In this document: positions 1 to 8,808 of the stretch, piece by piece
How positions within the stretch are numbered: position 1 is the stretch's first letter
Layout of the letters: each line of letters starts with the position of its first letter
Source: Paenalcaligenes niemegkensis
GTDB taxonomy: Bacteria > Pseudomonadota > Gammaproteobacteria > Burkholderiales > Burkholderiaceae_B
Reading direction: 5' to 3'
NCBI RefSeq assembly: GCF_022230885.1
Contig: NZ_JAKGCT010000005.1
Location: 186,001-250,000, forward strand
Length of the DNA stretch: 64,000 nt
The notes under the pieces: generated by a model
Databases searched by the model: none
What the model was told of the DNA's origin: nothing
The model's input: only the letters and a program-made list of their open reading frames with translations
Made by a program: the position numbers and the translations under genes

Positions 1-1193
1 ACTGGCAACAATGAAATCCTCTATTTTGGTCTTGGTAATCGAACACGTGGCAAACATAATCGTGCCAAGAGGCGGTGTTAGCGTCCCGATTGCAATTGCC
101 AGAACAAAGAAAATACCAAAGTGCACAGGGTCAATTCCATACTGGGCAAGCATTGGTATGAACAACGGCGTCAGGATAATAATCGTGATGTTGCCTTCGA
201 CAATCATGCCAATAACCAGCAAGAATCCCAGAACTACTAAAAGAAGAGTTCGGGCGTGCTCACATAATGCACAATCACCTCAGCCATGCGTTGTGGCACT
301 TGCTCAAAGGCAAGTACCCATCCGAAAGCGGCGCCGGCGGCGATGATGATCAGCACGGAAGAAGCTATGTGTACAGTTTCGACCAAGGCCTTCAGCAGCT
401 GGTTCAGCTTCATCTCGCGGTACACCACCAAGCCGAGAAACATGGAGTAGAGCACGGCGATGGCACCGGCTTCGGTGGCGCTGAACATTCCGGCGCGTAT
501 ACCGCCAATAATACCCACAGGCATTAACAGTGCCAGCGTGGCATCACGCAAAGCCAGGAAAAATTCTTTAGCGCTGATTTTTTCCGTGGGTTCGGTCTCG
601 AGTTTGTGTTTCTTTGCGTAAAAGTGCACATACAGCATGAATACGCCGCAAAGGGCTAATCCGGGCAAGATGCCAGCCAGGAACAAATCCCCGATCGACA
701 CGTTTCCTACGTAGCCATACATAATCAGGCCGATAGAAGGCGGAATAATACCGGTGATTAAAGATGACGATGCCGTCAGTGCGGTAGAGAATGAGCGGCT
801 ATAGCCTTTTCTCTCCATTTCCGGCACCAGGATTTTCGACGTCATCGCCGCATCAGCAATGTTAGAGCCGGAGAGCCCGCTCATTAATGTGCTGAGCAAG
901 ACATTAACCTGTCCTAATGAGCCTGGCAGCCGGCGGGTCACAATCATGGCAAAGAAAAGAACTCGTCGGGTGATGCCGGTGTAGTTCATCAGGATACCGG
1001 CGGTCAGAAAGAAGATAATCGCCAGTAAGGGAACGGACTCCATGCCACCGACCATGCGCTGGATCAGTACCATGGTGGTGAAGCCGTCGCTCAGAAAGAA
1101 GTACAGTGCAGTGCCGAAGATCATCGCAAAGGCGATAGGTACGTTTAGCAAAAATAATGCTAAAAGCGTAATGAGCATGATGCTGAGTGCCAT
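1..1193 (-). CDS. dctM: TRAP transporter large permease, DctM family (3' end off window; frameshifted)
   Basis: Large membrane subunit of a tripartite ATP-independent periplasmic transporter, expected to move a small organic acid with sodium or proton. The protein starts at 1193, is strongly hydrophobic with many membrane segments, and has the family's SGSNIADAAM and TGIIPPSIGLIMYG type loops. The frame stops after STPELFF near 238, but the other frame continues at once with LVVLGFLLVIGMIVEG and reaches the window edge with TLTPPLGTIMFATCSITK, the expected second half. One extra A in the A-run at 239-242 restores the frame, so a sequencing indel is more likely than a real pseudogene. It follows dctQ by one base. 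The substrate cannot be read from the sequence; the amidase operon upstream suggests an amidase-derived acid. Confidence 0.9.
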
Positions 1194-1194
1194 T

Positions 1195-1674
1195 TTAAAC
1201 TTCCTTGTTGGCGCAGTATTCGCGACGGTACTTGCTGACCAGTTGCGACGTGAAATGGATAAGGGTTAACAGGCCACCAAGCGGCACGGCGATATCGATG
1301 ACTTCGTAGCTGATACCGAGAATTGGGGTGATTTTGTCGCTAGCCTGGGCTGCCAGCTTCGAACCCAGGTATATAAATACATAGATCAATACAAAATAAA
1401 TGGCGCCTGCGCGGATAATTTCACTAAGAATCTTTAACGGTCGCGGGAGTTTGCGGACGAAGTAATCCACCCCTACGTGCCCATCGCGTTTCATTGACGA
1501 GCTGACGCCTATGAAAATAAACCAGATAAACAGGGCTATGGCCAGTTCCTCAGCCCATTGAATCGGGTGGTTGAGAGCGTATCGGCTGACTACGTTTAAA
1601 ATCGTCAGGCTGATCACGCCAATAACGGCGATGGTAGCGATAATATCGTCTATGTTCTTGAGCCAGTGTTTCAT
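1195..1674 (-). CDS. dctQ: TRAP transporter small permease, DctQ family
   Basis: Small membrane subunit of the TRAP transporter, 159 residues, the usual size. Four hydrophobic segments are visible (about residues 10-30, 45-65, 85-110, 125-150), and the RDGHVGVDYF loop is characteristic of the family (compare the H-V-x-V-D pattern). DctQ pairs with DctM, whose start lies immediately downstream, so the two are translationally linked. It is separated from the upstream binding protein gene by about 150 bases that contain a hairpin. Nothing in it tells the substrate. Confidence 0.92.
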   Translation of the reverse strand: MKHWLKNIDDIIATIAVIGVISLTILNVVSRYALNHPIQWAEELAIALFIWFIFIGVSSSMKRDGHVGVDYFVRKLPRPLKILSEIIRAGAIYFVLIYVFIYLGSKLAAQASDKITPILGISYEVIDIAVPLGGLLTLIHFTSQLVSKYRREYCANKEV

Positions 1675-1754
1675 TGTTTCCTCGAGCTTGAGTCCGGCTT
1701 TTGTATGACTCAGACTTTGATGATGTTAAAGGCTAAGCCGCCAAGAGGGCGAAA

Positions 1755-1792
1755 GCCTCACCGTGCAGCTGCTAAAGCAGTGACGTTGAGGC
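1755..1792 (-). other. intercistronic hairpin between dctP and dctQ
   Basis: An outer GCCTCA/TGAGGC stem encloses an inner CTGC-TAAA-GCAG stem. There is no T-run, so it is not an obvious intrinsic terminator. Such hairpins behind a binding-protein gene commonly protect the upstream message or reduce read-through, which would fit the high demand for the binding protein; this role is inference. Confidence 0.4.
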
Positions 1793-1823
1793 TAGGCTCT
1801 AACCGTTAATGCGCGACTAAAAG

Positions 1824-2852
1824 TTATTGCTGGGCCAGCAAAGACTGCACTGTGTCGTACAGGTTTGGGCTGAAGGTAGGGAATGTTCCGTATACGTCGC
1901 TGACGGCATCCTTAAAGAGCTGTTGGTCGACCTCATGCACGGTGACGTTGTCGGCTTTGAATGATTCGAGCACGGCTTTATCGTGATCCTCAAGAACCTG
2001 TCGCCCGTAATCGCGAGCCTCTATACCTGTCTCTTCCAGCAGCTGCCTTACATCTTCAGGTAAGGAAGCCATATAGTCCGTACCCGCAACCCAGGCCAAT
2101 ATAAACTTCTGGTGGCCGGTCAGTGACAGATGTTTTGCAACCTCTTGGGTCTTGACGCCCTGAAGTACTGGAAGAGGGTTCTCGGCACCATCTACCAGCC
2201 CTTGCTGCAGCGAAGTGTATAGATCGCTCAGCGGAGTAGGTGTAGGCGACGCACCCAGAGCGGTGAAGGTATTAATGGCGATTTGTGTATTGGGCACACG
2301 GACTTTCATGCCGTTCAGATCGGCTGGAGTCAGCACCGGACGTTTTGTCATCAGATGACGCTCACCGTAGATAACGGCAGGCAGCAAGACATCAAGTTTT
2401 TTCTCGCGCAGCTTTCCAGCGATATCCTTATACCAATCTGTCGAGGTCAGATAAATCATTTGATCGAAGTTATCGACAAGGTAAGGCGTGTCGAAGATAC
2501 CAGCATCAGCGACATAGTTCATCAAGAAGCCATAGCCCGCAAGGATAATAACGTTGTTACCCATGCGTGCCTGCTCTACTACGTCCTGCTCCGATCCCAA
2601 TTGTGAGCTTGGATAGAGTTTCAGTGATACTTTACCTTCACTCTTCTCTTCAACTAGCTGCTTCCATTTATGAGCCAACTGGTCAATGGGTTCGCCGGGC
2701 TGATTGCCATAAGCTACGTTAATGGAGTAGGTCTTCGATGTGTCTGCACTTGTGGTGTCTGCGGACGCTTTATCTTCTGAGGAGCATGCGGCCAAAATGG
2801 CTAGGGAAGAGACGGCAAGGACGGAAAGAATCCTTCGATAATAGCTGTTCAC
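1824..2852 (-). CDS. dctP: TRAP transporter substrate-binding protein, DctP family (lipoprotein)
   Basis: Extracytoplasmic solute receptor of the TRAP system, 342 residues. The N-terminus has a lipoprotein signal: a hydrophobic stretch ending in LAILAAC, so it is probably lipidated on Cys22 and anchored in the membrane, unlike most soluble DctP proteins. Family features include the SQLGSEQDVVEQ segment, LKVRVPNT-like segment (GMKVRVPNTQIAI, with the conserved Arg that usually salt-bridges a substrate carboxylate) and the QGLVDGAENPLPVL segment. It lies 25 bases downstream of the amidase gene on the same strand, so the amidase and this transporter are probably one operon. The expected ligand is a carboxylic acid; identity unknown. 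Confidence 0.93.
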   Translation of the reverse strand: MNSYYRRILSVLAVSSLAILAACSSEDKASADTTSADTSKTYSINVAYGNQPGEPIDQLAHKWKQLVEEKSEGKVSLKLYPSSQLGSEQDVVEQARMGNNVIILAGYGFLMNYVADAGIFDTPYLVDNFDQMIYLTSTDWYKDIAGKLREKKLDVLLPAVIYGERHLMTKRPVLTPADLNGMKVRVPNTQIAINTFTALGASPTPTPLSDLYTSLQQGLVDGAENPLPVLQGVKTQEVAKHLSLTGHQKFILAWVAGTDYMASLPEDVRQLLEETGIEARDYGRQVLEDHDKAVLESFKADNVTVHEVDQQLFKDAVSDVYGTFPTFSPNLYDTVQSLLAQQ

Positions 2853-2876
2853 GTAAGTTACCTTTTTGTAATCGGT

Positions 2877-4280
2877 TTATTTGTTTTGAAAAACTGGAGA
2901 GGCATGCTGCTCAATGGTGTAGGCCAGCGTGTACAAAAGCTGTTCAGCGTTGGGCTTGCCAATTAACTGAATACCAACGGGTATACCGTCTTTGGAGAGG
3001 CCTCCAGGTACTGAAATGGCAGGAAAGCCTGTGGTGTTGCTAGGTCCGGTCAGTCGGGACAGAATGCGCGTGTGGCCGGGCTTTCCGTCAATCAGCACAT
3101 CGCGTTGTCCCACATCGGACGGCAAAATCGGTAATGTCGGTGTGATTAGGGCATCAATATGGTTAAACGCCTGACGGTGCTGCCGGATTAGGCGGTTACG
3201 CAGCTGTAATACTGTGATGTAGGCATCGGCATCCAGGAGCAGTCCGGCAATACCGCGATTGCGAACTTCGACATCAATTTTCTCAGGACACTGCTGAAGG
3301 TAACCTTTCATGCTCGAGTAAGACTCGCAGGCAAAAATAATTTGCTGGGCGATTAACAGCTCTTCCATCTCAGGTAGGGCGATGGGCACAATATGTGCAC
3401 CAGACTTTCTCAGGAGTTCCACCGTTTCATCAAAGACCCGTTGAACTTCGGAATCAATGATGTCGAAATAGAAATTGGTGGGTACACCAATAACTTTTCC
3501 GGCAACGCCGCTGTCGATGCCTGCACTGTAGTCTTCTGTCTCCAGATCGACCGAGTAGGGGTCTTTTTCGTCAAAACCCGCGATTGCATTCAACAGCAAT
3601 GCGTTGTCTTCAACGGTGCGTGTCATAGGTCCGAGGTGATCCAGTGTCCAGCACAGCGGCAGGGCACCGTGCTTACTGACTTTGCCGAAAGTGGGCTTCA
3701 TGCCTACCAACGAGCAGGCTGAAGCTGGCATCCGTACCGAGCCGCCGGTGTCTGAGCCTATAGAGCCAAAGCATTGATACGAGGCCAACGCACCAGCCGA
3801 GCCGGAGCTGGAACCAGCGGTGATCTTGCCAGGTTTACGCGGATTCAGAACTGGTCCGAAGTACGATTTGTCGCCTGTCGGCCCTAAAGCGAAGGCCTGC
3901 ATATTGGTTTTGCCCAAAATGACGGCACCGGCTTGGCGCAGGCGAACTACCACGTCTGCGTCGTACGCAGGAACAAAGTCTTTATGGGTTTCCGAACCAA
4001 AGGTGGTGCGAATGCCTTTAGTGTAAATCGCATCTTTCAGGCTTAGCGGCACGCCATGCAGACGGCCTCTATACTGACCTGCCAGTATTTCCTGTTCGGC
4101 CCTGCGAGCTGCAGCCATGGCTTCGTCGGCCATGACTGTGACATAGGCGTTATGGTTGCCATTGCGAGCTTCGATCAGCGACAGCGACGCCTCGGTCACT
4201 TCGACTGGAGAAAGTGCTTTAGATTGAATAAGGCTGCTGAGCTTGGCGATACTTAACTGCAGGAAATCAGGCGTACTCAT
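2877..4280 (-). CDS. amidase signature family hydrolase (GatA/AtzE-like)
   Basis: Amide hydrolase of the amidase signature superfamily, 467 residues. The Ser-cisSer-Lys triad is present: Lys82 in LSLKDAIYTKG, a serine of the GSSSGS block near residue 158, and the nucleophile Ser181 in GSDTGGSVRMP. The start at 4280 overlaps the stop of a 64-residue gene by four bases (ATGA), which implies coupled translation and a stoichiometric complex. That gene resembles GatC/AtzG, so this is likely the catalytic half of a two-subunit amidase, as AtzE is with AtzG in cyanuric acid breakdown. A true tRNA amidotransferase GatA is unlikely because gatB is not present and the setting is a transporter operon. 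Substrate unknown; the dctPQM genes behind it may import the substrate. Confidence 0.9.
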   Translation of the reverse strand: MSTPDFLQLSIAKLSSLIQSKALSPVEVTEASLSLIEARNGNHNAYVTVMADEAMAAARRAEQEILAGQYRGRLHGVPLSLKDAIYTKGIRTTFGSETHKDFVPAYDADVVVRLRQAGAVILGKTNMQAFALGPTGDKSYFGPVLNPRKPGKITAGSSSGSAGALASYQCFGSIGSDTGGSVRMPASACSLVGMKPTFGKVSKHGALPLCWTLDHLGPMTRTVEDNALLLNAIAGFDEKDPYSVDLETEDYSAGIDSGVAGKVIGVPTNFYFDIIDSEVQRVFDETVELLRKSGAHIVPIALPEMEELLIAQQIIFACESYSSMKGYLQQCPEKIDVEVRNRGIAGLLLDADAYITVLQLRNRLIRQHRQAFNHIDALITPTLPILPSDVGQRDVLIDGKPGHTRILSRLTGPSNTTGFPAISVPGGLSKDGIPVGIQLIGKPNAEQLLYTLAYTIEQHASPVFQNK

Positions 4281-4471
4281 TGCGCCTTTCCTTTTAATAC
4301 CTGATGTACAGACTGGATAGGCTCTAGCGCCAGGTCAGGATTCAGATCCCGTATTTTTTGCAGGTTCTGTTGAAAATTTTGCTGATCGGCGCGGAAACTT
4401 TCCAGATCAAAATGTGAGGGATCTATTTGATTCCGCTCTAATAGTTGTTTAAGAACCTGCGTTGCATCCAT
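4277..4471 (-). CDS. small GatC/AtzG-like partner of the amidase
   Basis: A 64-residue acidic, helical protein translated just ahead of the amidase and overlapping it by four bases. Its end, LALEPIQSVHQVLKG, recalls the VEPMTSV segment of GatC, and its length and position match AtzG (the DUF4089 family), a short helical protein that wraps around the amidase AtzE. The rest has low similarity to anything I recognise, so the assignment rests on context, size and the C-terminal motif. It would be the first gene of the amidase-TRAP operon and lies directly behind the repeated regulatory element at 4503-4556. Confidence 0.65.
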   Translation of the reverse strand: MDATQVLKQLLERNQIDPSHFDLESFRADQQNFQQNLQKIRDLNPDLALEPIQSVHQVLKGKAQ

Positions 4472-4502
4472 GCGTATCTACCAAAAATTTCAGCTAGAAG
4501 TA

Positions 4503-4556
4503 AAACACTAATATATTACATAAGCTGTTTAAGATGTGTCTACTAGGTGTAAACAC
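4503..4556 (-). promoter_or_regulatory. two-part repeated upstream element, copy A (amidase-TRAP operon)
   Basis: The 20 bases at 4503-4522 (AAACACTAATATATTACATA) recur exactly at 8633-8652 and are followed in both places by xGCTG. A second part, the inverted repeat GTGTAAACAC at 4547-4556, recurs at 8678-8687 with spacing that differs by one base. Within this copy the two parts are themselves related (AAACACTAATAT and AAACACTAGTAT). The element lies 30-85 bases upstream of the small amidase-partner gene and contains AT-rich -10-like sequence on the minus strand. It is probably an operator with two binding sites overlapping the promoter; the regulator is not identified. Confidence 0.7.
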
Positions 4557-4569
4557 TAGTATTTCAGAC

Positions 4570-5505
4570 TTAAAGCGCGCCGCGCACGTTTACGTAAAGA
4601 CTAAATAAACTTTTCCCGGCCGCCATGAAAAGCTGATTATTATTTTTGCCACCGAAGCAAAGGTTGGCGCATCGTTCGGGTAAATGAATATGTCCCAGTG
4701 GGGTGCCCTGCTTACTAAATACACGTACCCCATCAAGTTCTTCGCTTCCCATCCCCCAGCCGCACCAGAGGTTGCCGTCTTCATCGCACCGTATGCCATC
4801 GGAGGTGCCTGGGCCGCAATCGATCAGTATGCTTTGATTCGTGATGGTTTTGCCGCTGGGCGCAACATCGTAGGCGTAGATAAGACGATTTGGCTGCGCT
4901 CGGGAGGCAACGATATACAGAATAGTTTCGTCGGGCGAAAAGCACAGGCCGTTCGGCCCTTCGACATCTGAAGCCACCACGGTGATTTCACCAGACTGGC
5001 CATCAATGCGATACACATTGGCGGGCAACTCTTGCTTGGCAGGCCGGCCTTCGTAGAAGTCGCGAATTCCGAACGGCGGATCGGTGAACCAGACAGAGTT
5101 GTCGGATTTGACGATGACGTCGTTAGGCGAGTTCAGTGGTTTGCCCTCAAAGGAGTCAGCCAGTACGGTAATGCTGCCATCGTATTCGGTACGGGTAACA
5201 CGGCGGCTGAGGTGTTCGCAGCTGATGAGGCGGCCAAAGCGGTCCCGGGTATTTCCGTTCGCCATATTGCTACCCTGGCGAAAGACCGAGACAGAACCGG
5301 TGCTTTCTTCCCACTTCATGATCCGATCGCGTGGTATGTCGCTCCATAGCAAGAAGCGTCCATCGCCGAACCAGACGGGCCCTTCGGCCCAGCGGGTTCC
5401 ACTTGCCAGCATTTCAACGGCGGCGCTAGCCAGCCGATAGTGGGCAAAGTCGGCGTGCAGACTTTGAATTCTAGGGTCGGGATAGCGTTCACTTACCTGC
5501 CACAT
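4570..5505 (-). CDS. SMP-30/gluconolactonase-family protein
   Basis: Six-bladed beta-propeller of the SMP-30/gluconolactonase/LRE family, 311 residues, expected to hydrolyse a lactone or related ester using one divalent metal. Metal-site motifs are in order: AEGPVWFGDG near residue 40 (Glu), LNSPNDVIV near residue 125 (Asn), GPNGLCFSPDE near residue 185 (Asn) and SDGIRCDEDGNLW near residue 235 (Asp). No signal peptide is seen, so it is likely cytoplasmic. It is the last gene of the amino-acid ABC transporter operon, about 47 bases behind the ATPase gene. A lactonase in such an operon hints that the imported compound or an intermediate forms a lactone, or that the substrate is a sugar acid rather than an amino acid. 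Confidence 0.85.
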   Translation of the reverse strand: MWQVSERYPDPRIQSLHADFAHYRLASAAVEMLASGTRWAEGPVWFGDGRFLLWSDIPRDRIMKWEESTGSVSVFRQGSNMANGNTRDRFGRLISCEHLSRRVTRTEYDGSITVLADSFEGKPLNSPNDVIVKSDNSVWFTDPPFGIRDFYEGRPAKQELPANVYRIDGQSGEITVVASDVEGPNGLCFSPDETILYIVASRAQPNRLIYAYDVAPSGKTITNQSILIDCGPGTSDGIRCDEDGNLWCGWGMGSEELDGVRVFSKQGTPLGHIHLPERCANLCFGGKNNNQLFMAAGKSLFSLYVNVRGAL

Positions 5506-5552
5506 GGTCTTGTCCTCGTGTCAATGGCGTTGATTTAACGAAACGGTGCCTG

Positions 5553-6281
5553 TTACATACCAATGCCGACAAACTCTTGCAGCTCTGGTGTCTTTGGATG
5601 GCTAAGAATCTCGGGGCCTCCCATCTCCCATACCAGGCCGTCACGCATATAAATGATTTTATCGGCCACCTTCTGGGCAAAACTCATTTCGTGCGTAACT
5701 AGTATCATTGTCATGCCGCCAGCGGCGAGCTCTTCAATGACTTTGAGTACCTCGCCGGTCAATTGCGGATCAAGCGCTGAGGTAACCTCATCAAATAACA
5801 TAACCTGCGGAGCCATTGCCAGAGAACGGGCAATCGCCACACGCTGTTGCTGGCCGCCCGACAATTGCTCGGGATAGCTATCGGCCTTTTCCGATAAACC
5901 GACTTTTTGCAGTACGTCTTGCGCAATTTTTCTGGCTTCTGCGTTTCCCAGCTTGCGAACGTGTTTCAAGGCCAGCTTGATATTTTTCTCTACAGTCAGG
6001 TGGGGAAACAGGTTATAGCCTTGAAAAACAATACCGACATCACGCCGCAATAACTTTAAATCAGGCGCTGAGTCGGCCAAATTATGTCCGCAAACCGTAA
6101 TCTGGCCTTCATTGATTTTTTCAAGATGATCAATGCAGCGTAATGCCGTACTTTTACCGGAACCGCTTTGCCCGATAATCGCAACGACTTCCCCTTTCTT
6201 AACCTCGAAGCTAACGCCCTTCAAGACCTGATTTGAACCAAATTGCTTATGGACATTGTCAAGGCAAACGATTACAGACAT
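5553..6281 (-). CDS. polar amino-acid ABC transporter ATPase (GlnQ/HisP type)
   Basis: ATP-binding subunit of a PAAT-family importer, 242 residues. Walker A is GQSGSGKST near residue 37, the signature is LSGGQQQRVAIARSLA near 140, Walker B with catalytic Glu is VMLFDEVTSALD, and the switch His follows in LVTHEMSFAQ. The short length and closing helix match GlnQ. It lies about 20 bases behind the binding-protein gene and in the same operon as two permeases, which completes an importer. The substrate group (amino acid, opine or similar) is inferred from the family only. Confidence 0.93.
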   Translation of the reverse strand: MSVIVCLDNVHKQFGSNQVLKGVSFEVKKGEVVAIIGQSGSGKSTALRCIDHLEKINEGQITVCGHNLADSAPDLKLLRRDVGIVFQGYNLFPHLTVEKNIKLALKHVRKLGNAEARKIAQDVLQKVGLSEKADSYPEQLSGGQQQRVAIARSLAMAPQVMLFDEVTSALDPQLTGEVLKVIEELAAGGMTMILVTHEMSFAQKVADKIIYMRDGLVWEMGGPEILSHPKTPELQEFVGIGM

Positions 6282-6303
6282 AGTGATTATTCTCGTTAAC
6301 GAA

Positions 6304-7093
6304 CTACTGAGCGTTGATGATTTCTTCAGGAAGATCGGTGCCGATGTCCTGTTTGTATAACTCGTTTAGCTTGCCGTTTTTCAGGTTGGCCTGAATCCAG
6401 TCATTGATCCAGTTCTTCAGGTTATCGTCGCCTTTGCGCACCCCAATACCAAACTGTATTTGCTTAAGTACGAATTTTTGTTCTAGTTCGAGTTTTGGAT
6501 TTCTTTCGTTCATCAGCTTAACCATCTGCGGATTCTGCGCTACAACCTTGATCTGGCCACTGGTTATTGATGTTAGTGTCGTGGCCTCATCATCAAAGCG
6601 AACCACTTGAGCTGAGGGGGGCCACGTTCGTGACCTCAACATCATTCGTCGTACCGCGGGTTGCTGCAATACGCTGACCAGCCAAATCTTCGGGCCCGGT
6701 AATTTGCATGTTCTTGGGCGCTGCCACAATATTCAGCACAGCCGCATAGGGCACGGTGAAATCAATGACTTTGGCTCTGTCAGGTGTGTTGGCCAAGGTG
6801 GAAATGACGATATCGGCGCGTCTAGAGGTTAGGAACGGGATGCGGTTAGGTCCCGTGGTGGCTACGATTTCCAGCTTCACGCCCAGGTCGCTGGCCAGCA
6901 GCTCGGCGGTATGTACGTCAAACCCGCCGGCTTTGAGTTGTTCTGTTTGCAGTCCAAAAGGCGGGTTGCCTAGGTCAATGGCCACTTTGATGACCTTCTT
7001 TTCTTGAATATCGGACAAGGTATCGGCGTAGGCGAGTGAGAAGCCCGTTGTCATGATGGCCATCATGCAAAAGGTCAGAATGCTTTTTTTCAT
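6304..7093 (-). CDS. amino-acid ABC transporter substrate-binding protein (frameshifted)
   Basis: Periplasmic binding protein of the PAAT family (SBP_bac_3). A signal peptide is present, ending near AYADT, and the mature start VIKVAIDLGNPPFG is the typical first strand. The frame breaks at the G-run 6616-6621: the upstream frame reads TNVAPLSSS, while the other frame resumes SAQVVRFDDEATTLTSITSG and runs to 6304. Removing one G gives a continuous 262-residue protein, the normal length for the family. An over-called base is therefore the simplest explanation. Family motifs include DIVISTLANTPDRAKVIDFT and the final GTDLPEEIINAQ. Secreted partner of the two permeases directly upstream. Confidence 0.88.
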
Positions 7094-7109
7094 GTGAGTC
7101 TCCAGAAAG

Positions 7110-7748
7110 TTAGTGTCGTTGCAGTTGCAATTCCATTCTTCTGCTTATGACAGAAAGTGGATAACAAATAGCGAAGTACAGCAATGCCGCCAGACCAAAA
7201 TATAAAAAAGGCTCGAAGGTAGAGTTATTCAGGATTTTCGAGTTATAGGCCAGTTCGGCATAGCCGACGACCAGCGAAGCAATCGACGTGTTTTTGACGA
7301 TCTGCACCATGAAGCCGACCGTAGGCGGCAGGGAAATACGGATGGCCTGAGGTAAAACAACCAGCAGCATGCGGCGTGTTCGGCTAAGGCCCAGGCATTC
7401 CGCGGCCTCCCATTGAGGCTTGGGCACCGACTTGATGCAGCCTTGCCAGATGTCGCCCAGGTAGGCGGACGCATAAAAGGTCAGAGCCAGCACCGCAGCA
7501 AACAAAGGGTTGAGTGTTACGTTAAATAAACTGGGTCCATAAAATGCGACCCCCATCAGTACCAGCAGTGGAATACCCTGCAACACGGCAATGTAAATCG
7601 AGGCAAGGGTCTGTAAAGTCTTGCTGCCCGATACCCTCATCAGGCTGATAAAGAAACCGAGCAAGCCGCCACAGAGAAAGGTCAGCACGCTTAGAATCAC
7701 TGTTCCCATGAAACCGCTTAGCAAGAACGTTAATTGTTGAATATTCAT
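7110..7748 (-). CDS. amino-acid ABC transporter permease (HisM/GlnP type), second subunit
   Basis: Membrane subunit of the PAAT importer, 212 residues with about five hydrophobic segments. The EAA loop reads QWEAAECLGLSRTRRMLLVVLPQAIRISLPP near residues 115-145, the contact site for the ATPase. It follows the other permease closely and precedes the binding-protein gene by 16 bases. Together with that permease it forms a heterodimeric channel, the usual arrangement in this family. Confidence 0.92.
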   Translation of the reverse strand: MNIQQLTFLLSGFMGTVILSVLTFLCGGLLGFFISLMRVSGSKTLQTLASIYIAVLQGIPLLVLMGVAFYGPSLFNVTLNPLFAAVLALTFYASAYLGDIWQGCIKSVPKPQWEAAECLGLSRTRRMLLVVLPQAIRISLPPTVGFMVQIVKNTSIASLVVGYAELAYNSKILNNSTFEPFLYFGLAALLYFAICYPLSVISRRMELQLQRH

Positions 7749-7760
7749 GACGTGAAATTC

Positions 7761-8451
7761 CTATGGCCTTACAGGGGGTGCCGAGCTTGCGCTGGCGGGG
7801 GAACAGAAGTTTTCCCAGTAAGGTGAACAAGAACCTCACGGCGAATGACAGCACCAGGTACATTAGGCCTATAACAATAAATACTTCGAAATTGCGAAAG
7901 GTCAGGCTTTGGATGCGAACTGAGATACCAAATAGCTCTTCCACTCCTACTGCAGACAAAATGCTGGTGGCAAGCATTAGTAGTACGTACTGACTGATCA
8001 GTGATGGGTATACCCTTTCCATGGCTGGAGCCAGCACCACCTGGAAGAACGTCTGAGCCTTGCTGAGTCCCAGGCAATCAGCAGCCTCCAGTTGCCCCTT
8101 GTGAATTGACTCTATTCCTGCCCGCATGATTTCTGCCGTATAGGCGCTGATGTTCACCACTAATGCTATTACCGCGCCCACCAGAATGGGCATGTCCATT
8201 CCGACGCTGGCCAGGCCGAAAATGAGAAAATAGGCCTGTATCAGCAAAGGCGTATTGCGAATCAACTCAACATATGCGGCGGCTAAAAAACGGCCTGGCT
8301 TGTTTTGACTTAAGCGGACACACGCAATGAACGTCCCCACAATAAAGCCAAGTACAGTAGCAAAGGCGCTGAGCTTTATCGTGGTCCACAGTCCGAATAA
8401 AAGCAGATCTTTATGCTCAAGGACAGAAGCAAAGTCGAAGGTGTAATTCAT
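7761..8451 (-). CDS. amino-acid ABC transporter permease (HisQ/GlnP type), first subunit
   Basis: First gene of the PAAT operon. The permease domain has the EAA loop QLEAADCLGLSKAQTFFQVVLAPAMERVYPSL. As written, the frame runs on to 7522 and would give 309 residues, but everything after LGTPCKA is an out-of-frame reading of the next permease gene. Dropping one base from the G-run 7774-7778 gives a stop at 7761-7763, a 229-residue protein of family length, and a normal 12-base gap to the next start. I therefore set the end at 7761. The start at 8451 lies about 180 bases below the repeated upstream element copy B. Confidence 0.85.
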
Positions 8452-8632
8452 ACCAAGCTATAGGGTAAGAGCAGCAACATCAAATATGGATGTTCTCTGC
8501 ACTTTCCTTTGTCTCCTAATTTTTTTGAAGAAAAAACCGATGCTTTTCCAGGAATCTGGCTCTGCTTGTATAGCGCTTCAGGGGGCCGCCAACGCTATCG
8601 GGCGTATGTACTGCAAATTTCCATCACATCTG

Positions 8633-8687
8633 AAACACTAATATATTACATATGCTGCTAAAAAAGACCCCTACCTAGTGTAAACAC
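8633..8687 (-). promoter_or_regulatory. two-part repeated upstream element, copy B (amino-acid ABC operon)
   Basis: Second copy of the element described at 4503-4556: an exact 20-base match (8633-8652), xGCTG, then the inverted repeat GTGTAAACAC at 8678-8687. The bases between the two parts differ, so selection seems to act on the two boxes and their spacing. It sits in the 350-base gap between sspB and the first ABC permease gene; the rest of that gap shows only the terminator at 8751-8795 and an AT-rich leader. A shared regulator of both operons is the natural reading. Confidence 0.7.
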
Positions 8688-8750
8688 CAGTGCACGCGGT
8701 TTAACTTCAAGAAAAGCACACCAAAGAGAAGTGGGTATTAGGTGCGAACG

Positions 8751-8795
8751 AAAAAAAACCCAGCCTGCATTTTTGATGCAGCTGGGTTTTTTAAA
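8751..8795 (-). terminator. intrinsic terminator behind sspB
   Basis: Stem AACCCAGC-TGCAT paired with ATGCA-GCTGGGTT around a short T-rich loop, flanked by an A-run on the left and a T-run on the right. It can therefore work in both directions. It ends the sspA-sspB transcript and insulates the amino-acid ABC operon. Confidence 0.85.
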
Positions 8796-8808
8796 TCATC
8801 TACCTGCT

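Noticed and set aside
2877..4471. GatCA of tRNA-dependent amidation
   Set aside because: No gatB is adjacent, the partner is shorter than usual GatC, and the genes sit in a transporter operon.
7522..7760. 80-residue C-terminal extension of the first amino-acid permease
   Set aside because: It is the second permease gene read out of frame; removing one base from the G-run 7774-7778 gives a normal stop.
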